From Hansschlegelia quercus (lineage in GTDB: Bacteria > Pseudomonadota > Alphaproteobacteria > Rhizobiales > Methylopilaceae), in NCBI RefSeq assembly GCF_004310425.1, contig NZ_SIUB01000001.1, forward strand, positions 558,001 to 622,000: 64,000 nucleotides of DNA, in the 5' to 3' direction. The notes below the pieces were generated by a model. The model searched no databases, had not been told where the DNA came from, and saw only the letters and a program-made list of their open reading frames with translations. The number at the start of each line of letters is the position of its first letter. Within the stretch, counting starts at the first letter, position 1. Shown piece by piece: positions 61,322-64,000 of this stretch. The position numbers were made by a program, and so were the translations under genes.

Positions 61322-61405
61322 TCGCAGGCCGCCAGGCTGCGGCGAAACGGACCGGCCCGGCCGTGATGGCGGGCCGTTTGAGATCGCTCCTTGGAGGATT
61401 TTGAC
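61322..61405 (+). promoter_or_regulatory. ROSE-type RNA thermometer in the hsp20 leader
   Basis: An 84-nt leader with three hairpins. The first is CGCAG/CTGCG (around 61327-61345). The second is AAACGG..CCCG/CGGGCCGTTT (about 61352-61390). The third is the final one, ATCGCTCC-TT-GGAGGAT (61383-61399), which pairs the ribosome site GGAGGA with CTCC and leaves one bulged G. This last hairpin with its bulged G is the known ROSE heat-sensing element of rhizobial small heat-shock genes. Melting at high temperature would free the ribosome site. Confidence 0.75.
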
Positions 61406-61882
61406 ATGCGTCAGTTCGATCTTACCCCCCTCTACCGCTCCACTGTCGGCTTTGACCGGCTGTTCTCGCTTCTCGACACCGTCGCCGGCGGCGACAACGC
61501 CGCGCCGGGTTATCCGCCCTACAACATCGAGCGCACCGCCGAGAACGCCTACCGCATCACCGTCGCGGTCGCGGGCTTCAGCGAGAACGACCTTTCGATC
61601 GAGGTGAAGGAAAGCGCGCTCACCGTACGCGGCGAGAAGGCCGCCGAGGAGAAGAAGAGCGAGGTGCTCCATCAGGGCATCGCCGCCCGCGCCTTCGAGC
61701 GCCGCTTCCAGCTCGCCGACCACGTGCAGGTGACCGGCGCCAGCCTCGAGAATGGCCTGCTCCACGTCGATCTCGTCCGCGAGGTCCCGGAGGCGAAGAA
61801 GCCGCGCGTGATCCCGATCGGCTCGGCTGCGCCGAAGCAGATCGACGCCAAGGTCGTCGAGCCGCAGGCTGAAGCCGCGTAA
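61406..61882 (+). CDS. Small heat shock protein Hsp20 (IbpA-like)
   Basis: 158 aa. A holdase that binds unfolded proteins. N-terminus MRQFDLTPLYRSTVGFDRLF, alpha-crystallin domain about 36-128 (YNIERTAENAYRITVAVAGF, ENDLSIEVKESALTVRGEKA, HQGIAARAFERRFQLADHVQ), then ASLENGLLHVDLVREVPEAK and a C-terminal RVIPI motif that drives oligomer assembly. The start is ATG 61406 with GGAGG 8-9 nt upstream. Controlled by RpoH promoter plus ROSE element. Confidence 0.95.
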   Translation: MRQFDLTPLYRSTVGFDRLFSLLDTVAGGDNAAPGYPPYNIERTAENAYRITVAVAGFSENDLSIEVKESALTVRGEKAAEEKKSEVLHQGIAARAFERRFQLADHVQVTGASLENGLLHVDLVREVPEAKKPRVIPIGSAAPKQIDAKVVEPQAEAA

Positions 61883-61902
61883 AGCGCCTCGCTTTTAGAG
61901 CG

Positions 61903-63009
61903 TCAGAACAGGGGCGTTCCGGGCGACCGGGACGCCCTTTTTGCAGGGGCGGCGCCGTCGATGGCGGAGAGGAAGGCGTCGACGTCCTCGTTCGGCGTCG
62001 CCCAGGAGCAGATAAGGCGGGCCATGACCTCTCGGGGCCGGCCCCCGCGCGCGGGCGTCACGCAGTCGCTTTCCCACACGTAGTAGTGCGCGCCGCGGTC
62101 CTGCAGGCCTTGATGGATCTCCGCAGGTAGCCAGACGAAGACCTCGTTGGCCTCCACCGGAAAAGCCAGATCAAGGCCCCGCGCGGCGACGCCCAGCGTC
62201 AGCCGCGCGGCCTGCGCGTTGGCGCGGGCGGCGAGCTCCAGCCAAAGTCCGTTTTCCAGCAGGCCAAGCGCCTGGGCCGCGATGAAGCGGCTCTTCGACC
62301 AGAGGTGCCCGCCCCGCTTGCGGCGCTCCGCCAGTCCCTCGATCAGCTCCGGCGCGAACAGGACGATCGCCTCGGCCGCCATCGCGCCATTCTTGGTGAA
62401 GCCGAGCGACAGCGCGTCGACGCCCGCCTTCCACGTCAGCGCGGCGGGCGTCTCGCGTGTCGAGACGACGGCATTGGCGAAGCGCGCGCCGTCCATATGG
62501 ACACGCATGCCATGTTCACGGGCGATCCCGAAGAGCTCCGTGATTTGGTCCGCCCGGTAGACCGTGCCCGCTTCGGTCGCCTGGCTGAGCGTCAGCGAGG
62601 CCGGTCGGACATGAGTGGGCGGCGTCCAAAAGTTCTTAGCGAGGATGTCGGCGAGTGCCCCGGCGTCGATGCGCCCGTCGGCGCCTGCGACGCCGACCAT
62701 CTTCGCGCCGTTGGTGAAGAATTCCGGGGCCCCGCACTCATCGTGCATGACGTGCGCCTCATGGTGGGCGAGCGCGGCGCCCCATGGGGGCGTCATCTGA
62801 GCGAGCGCCAGCGCGTTCGCCGCCGTGCCCGTCGTGACCAGGAAGACGCCGACCTCGTGTTCGAAGATTTCGGCCAGCAGCGCCTCGACGCGCGCGGTCG
62901 TCTCGTCCTTGCCGTAAGGCGTGGCGGCGCCCTCATTCACCCGCGCAAGCGCTTCGATCACCGCAGGATGGGCGGGCGCGATATTGTCGCTCGCGAGATT
63001 CAAGGACAT
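61903..63009 (-). CDS. ltaE: Low-specificity L-threonine aldolase
   Basis: PLP enzyme cleaving L-threonine/allo-threonine to glycine and acetaldehyde. 368 aa. SLNLASDNIAPAHPAVIEAL, PYGKDETTARVEALLAEIFE, FLVTTGTAANALALAQMTPP, RVHMDGARFANAVVSTRETP, and PLP Lys206 in LSLGFTKNGAMAAEAIV. This is the beta-eliminating-lyase branch typical of proteobacteria. Its last codons contain the convergent hsp20 terminator. Divergent from gltB. Confidence 0.93.
   Translation of the reverse strand: MSLNLASDNIAPAHPAVIEALARVNEGAATPYGKDETTARVEALLAEIFEHEVGVFLVTTGTAANALALAQMTPPWGAALAHHEAHVMHDECGAPEFFTNGAKMVGVAGADGRIDAGALADILAKNFWTPPTHVRPASLTLSQATEAGTVYRADQITELFGIAREHGMRVHMDGARFANAVVSTRETPAALTWKAGVDALSLGFTKNGAMAAEAIVLFAPELIEGLAERRKRGGHLWSKSRFIAAQALGLLENGLWLELAARANAQAARLTLGVAARGLDLAFPVEANEVFVWLPAEIHQGLQDRGAHYYVWESDCVTPARGGRPREVMARLICSWATPNEDVDAFLSAIDGAAPAKRASRSPGTPLF
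61912..61942 (+). terminator. Intrinsic terminator of hsp20, inside the ltaE coding end
   Basis: An 11-bp stem (61912-61922 with 61927-61937, one G-U pair), GCGA tetraloop (61923-61926), then TTTTT (61938-61942). It starts 9 bp inside the 3' end of the convergent threonine aldolase gene. Confidence 0.88.
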
Positions 63010-63311
63010 GGGAGAACGCTCCTTTCAGGCGCGCTTGGCGACGCCGCCGTGATACACACCAGCTTCGGACGGGCCAAATGGCCAAGGCCCCAAAAGCGCC
63101 TCAAAGGTTGACGCGCGCGCTTTACCGGCCGACCCTTTTCTGATACTGCCATCCGCAGATAGGACAGCAAGACTGTCCATTTGTTGACGTGACGCGGTTC
63201 TGAAAATTTCGATCGGCGGCAGAGCGGTACGGGACAAGGGTCCGCGCCGCTCCGAAGCGCGCCGCGAGACCTCTTGGATGCCGCGCGCCGGCCTCATCAT
63301 GGAGCGGACCC
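63010..63311. promoter_or_regulatory. ltaE/gltB divergent control region (302 bp)
   Basis: No gene is supported. It has GGACAG/CTGTCC (63162-63167, 63173-63178, 5-nt loop), an operator-like inverted repeat. TTGACG at 63184-63189 could be a -35 towards gltB, but no good -10 follows at the right distance. Confidence 0.4.
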
Positions 63312-64000
63312 ATGACGAAGATTGAGAACGAGCTGCCCGCCCGCATCCGCGTGACCGATCCCGGCATGCCGGAGGCGCAGGGCCTCTACGACCCGCGGCA
63401 CGAGAAAGATTCGTGCGGCGTGGGCTTCGTCGTGGACATGAAGGGCCGCAAGAGCCACGCGATCGTCGAGCACGGCGTCAAGATCCTCGAGAATCTCGAG
63501 CATCGCGGCGCGGTGGGCGCCGATCCGCGCGCCGGCGACGGCGCCGGCATGCTCGTCCAGATCCCACACAGGTTCTTCGCGGCGGAAGCCGAGCGGCTCG
63601 GCTTCTCGCTGCCGGAGCCCGGCCTCTACGCCGTCGGCCATGTCTTCATTCCACGCGACGAGGGCATGGTCTCGCGCGTGAAGGAAGCGTTCGAGCGGGC
63701 CATCGCGAGCGAGGGCCAGACCTTGCTCGGCTGGCGCGAGGTGCCGACCGACAATTCCTCGCTCGGCGAGAGCGTGAAGCCAACCGAGCCCGCGCAGTGG
63801 CAGGTGTTCGTCGGGCGTTCGGCTTCGATCGAAAGCGAGGACGATTTCGAGCGTCGGCTGTTCATCCTGCGCAAGGTCGTCTCGAACGAGATCTACGGCG
63901 CCGATCCGCGCGGCTCGACCTATTACCCGGTGTCGCTGTCCTGCCGGACCATCGTCTACAAGGGCATGTTCCTCGCCGACCAGCTCGCGGCCTACTACCC
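63312..64000 (+). CDS. gltB: Glutamate synthase large subunit GltB (N-terminal part)
   Basis: About 229 codons are visible; the gene runs off the window. NADPH-dependent glutamine 2-oxoglutarate aminotransferase, alpha subunit. A 34-residue propeptide precedes catalytic Cys35 in HEKDSCGVGFVVDMKGRKSH, the N-terminal nucleophile of the class II glutaminase domain. Further motifs: ILENLEHRGAVGADPRAGDG and AGMLVQIPHRFF, then FERRLFILRKVVSNEIYGAD, and SLSCRTIVYKGMFLADQL. The full protein should be about 1550 aa with gltD nearby, not seen here. Confidence 0.95.
   Translation, partial: MTKIENELPARIRVTDPGMPEAQGLYDPRHEKDSCGVGFVVDMKGRKSHAIVEHGVKILENLEHRGAVGADPRAGDGAGMLVQIPHRFFAAEAERLGFSLPEPGLYAVGHVFIPRDEGMVSRVKEAFERAIASEGQTLLGWREVPTDNSSLGESVKPTEPAQWQVFVGRSASIESEDDFERRLFILRKVVSNEIYGADPRGSTYYPVSLSCRTIVYKGMFLADQLAAYY

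Overview
This is a GC-rich (roughly two-thirds G+C by eye) chromosomal window from an alphaproteobacterium, most likely a Hyphomicrobiales (Rhizobiales) member. The signs are FliX, FlbT and FlaF flagellar genes, a FlbD/sigma54-style flagellar promoter architecture, a CIRCE-controlled groESL operon, a ROSE-type RNA thermometer before hsp20, bacterial homospermidine synthase, a zinc-finger-less DksA, HisZ/HisG, and an EcfG-type general-stress promoter. Nothing suggests a plasmid, prophage, CRISPR array or insertion sequence. The genus cannot be fixed from sequence reading alone; a Methylopila/Hansschlegelia-like methylotroph is only a guess.

Layout. 1-17.2 kb is a flagellar cluster: fliL (partial, -), flgF-flgG-flgA-flgH (+), a PQQ-type sugar dehydrogenase on the opposite strand, flgE-flgK-flgL (+), flbT and a large flagellin (-), flaF (+), then flgI-flgJ(rod-binding)-flgN-like and a FlaG-like gene (-), with fliX divergent from flgI. 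Three promoter regions (before flgF, flgE and flgI/fliX) pair a -24/-12 element with an upstream CCGGCA-N5-TGCCGG palindrome, as expected for FlbD-activated, FliX-checked class III flagellar genes. 17.3-20.4 kb holds dksA and hisZ-hisG. 20.5-25.7 kb holds a strong candidate small RNA, a Tat-exported dienelactone hydrolase, an L,D-transpeptidase, an AraC regulator remnant and an epimerase/DoxX-DUF2269 pair. 25.7-27.9 kb is groESL.

28-31.6 kb is a mixed region (MarR, GNAT, second L,D-transpeptidase, lone receiver domain, DUF2076). 31.7-39.1 kb is a two-carbon/three-carbon hydroxy-acid oxidation locus: glcDEF (-) divergent from lutABC (+). Downstream is a Pat-like acyl-CoA synthetase/GNAT fusion, an ECF sigma factor with its NrsF/DUF1109 membrane anti-sigma, and a flavin-reductase-fold protein. 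44-45.8 kb has ornithine decarboxylase preceded by a 580-bp structured leader; with homospermidine synthase at 58.8-60.2 kb it supplies homospermidine.

46.3-56.1 kb has an SDR/HxlR divergent pair, then two OpgG/MdoG-family periplasmic glucan proteins flanking modABC (-) and a copA copper ATPase (+). The end of the window carries a MipA-type outer membrane protein, an OxlT-like transporter, homospermidine synthase, a PldB-type hydrolase, hsp20 with heat-shock promoter and RNA thermometer, a threonine aldolase, and the start of gltB (runs off the end).

Between genes is a dispersed palindromic repeat family with four full 103-bp copies and two shortened copies. The most interesting single item is the region 20521-20642 on the minus strand: a GGAAC-N16-CGTT (EcfG-type) promoter followed within about 110 nt by two hairpins, each displaying a C6 loop and the last a perfect terminator. 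It looks like a GsrN-type general-stress small RNA.
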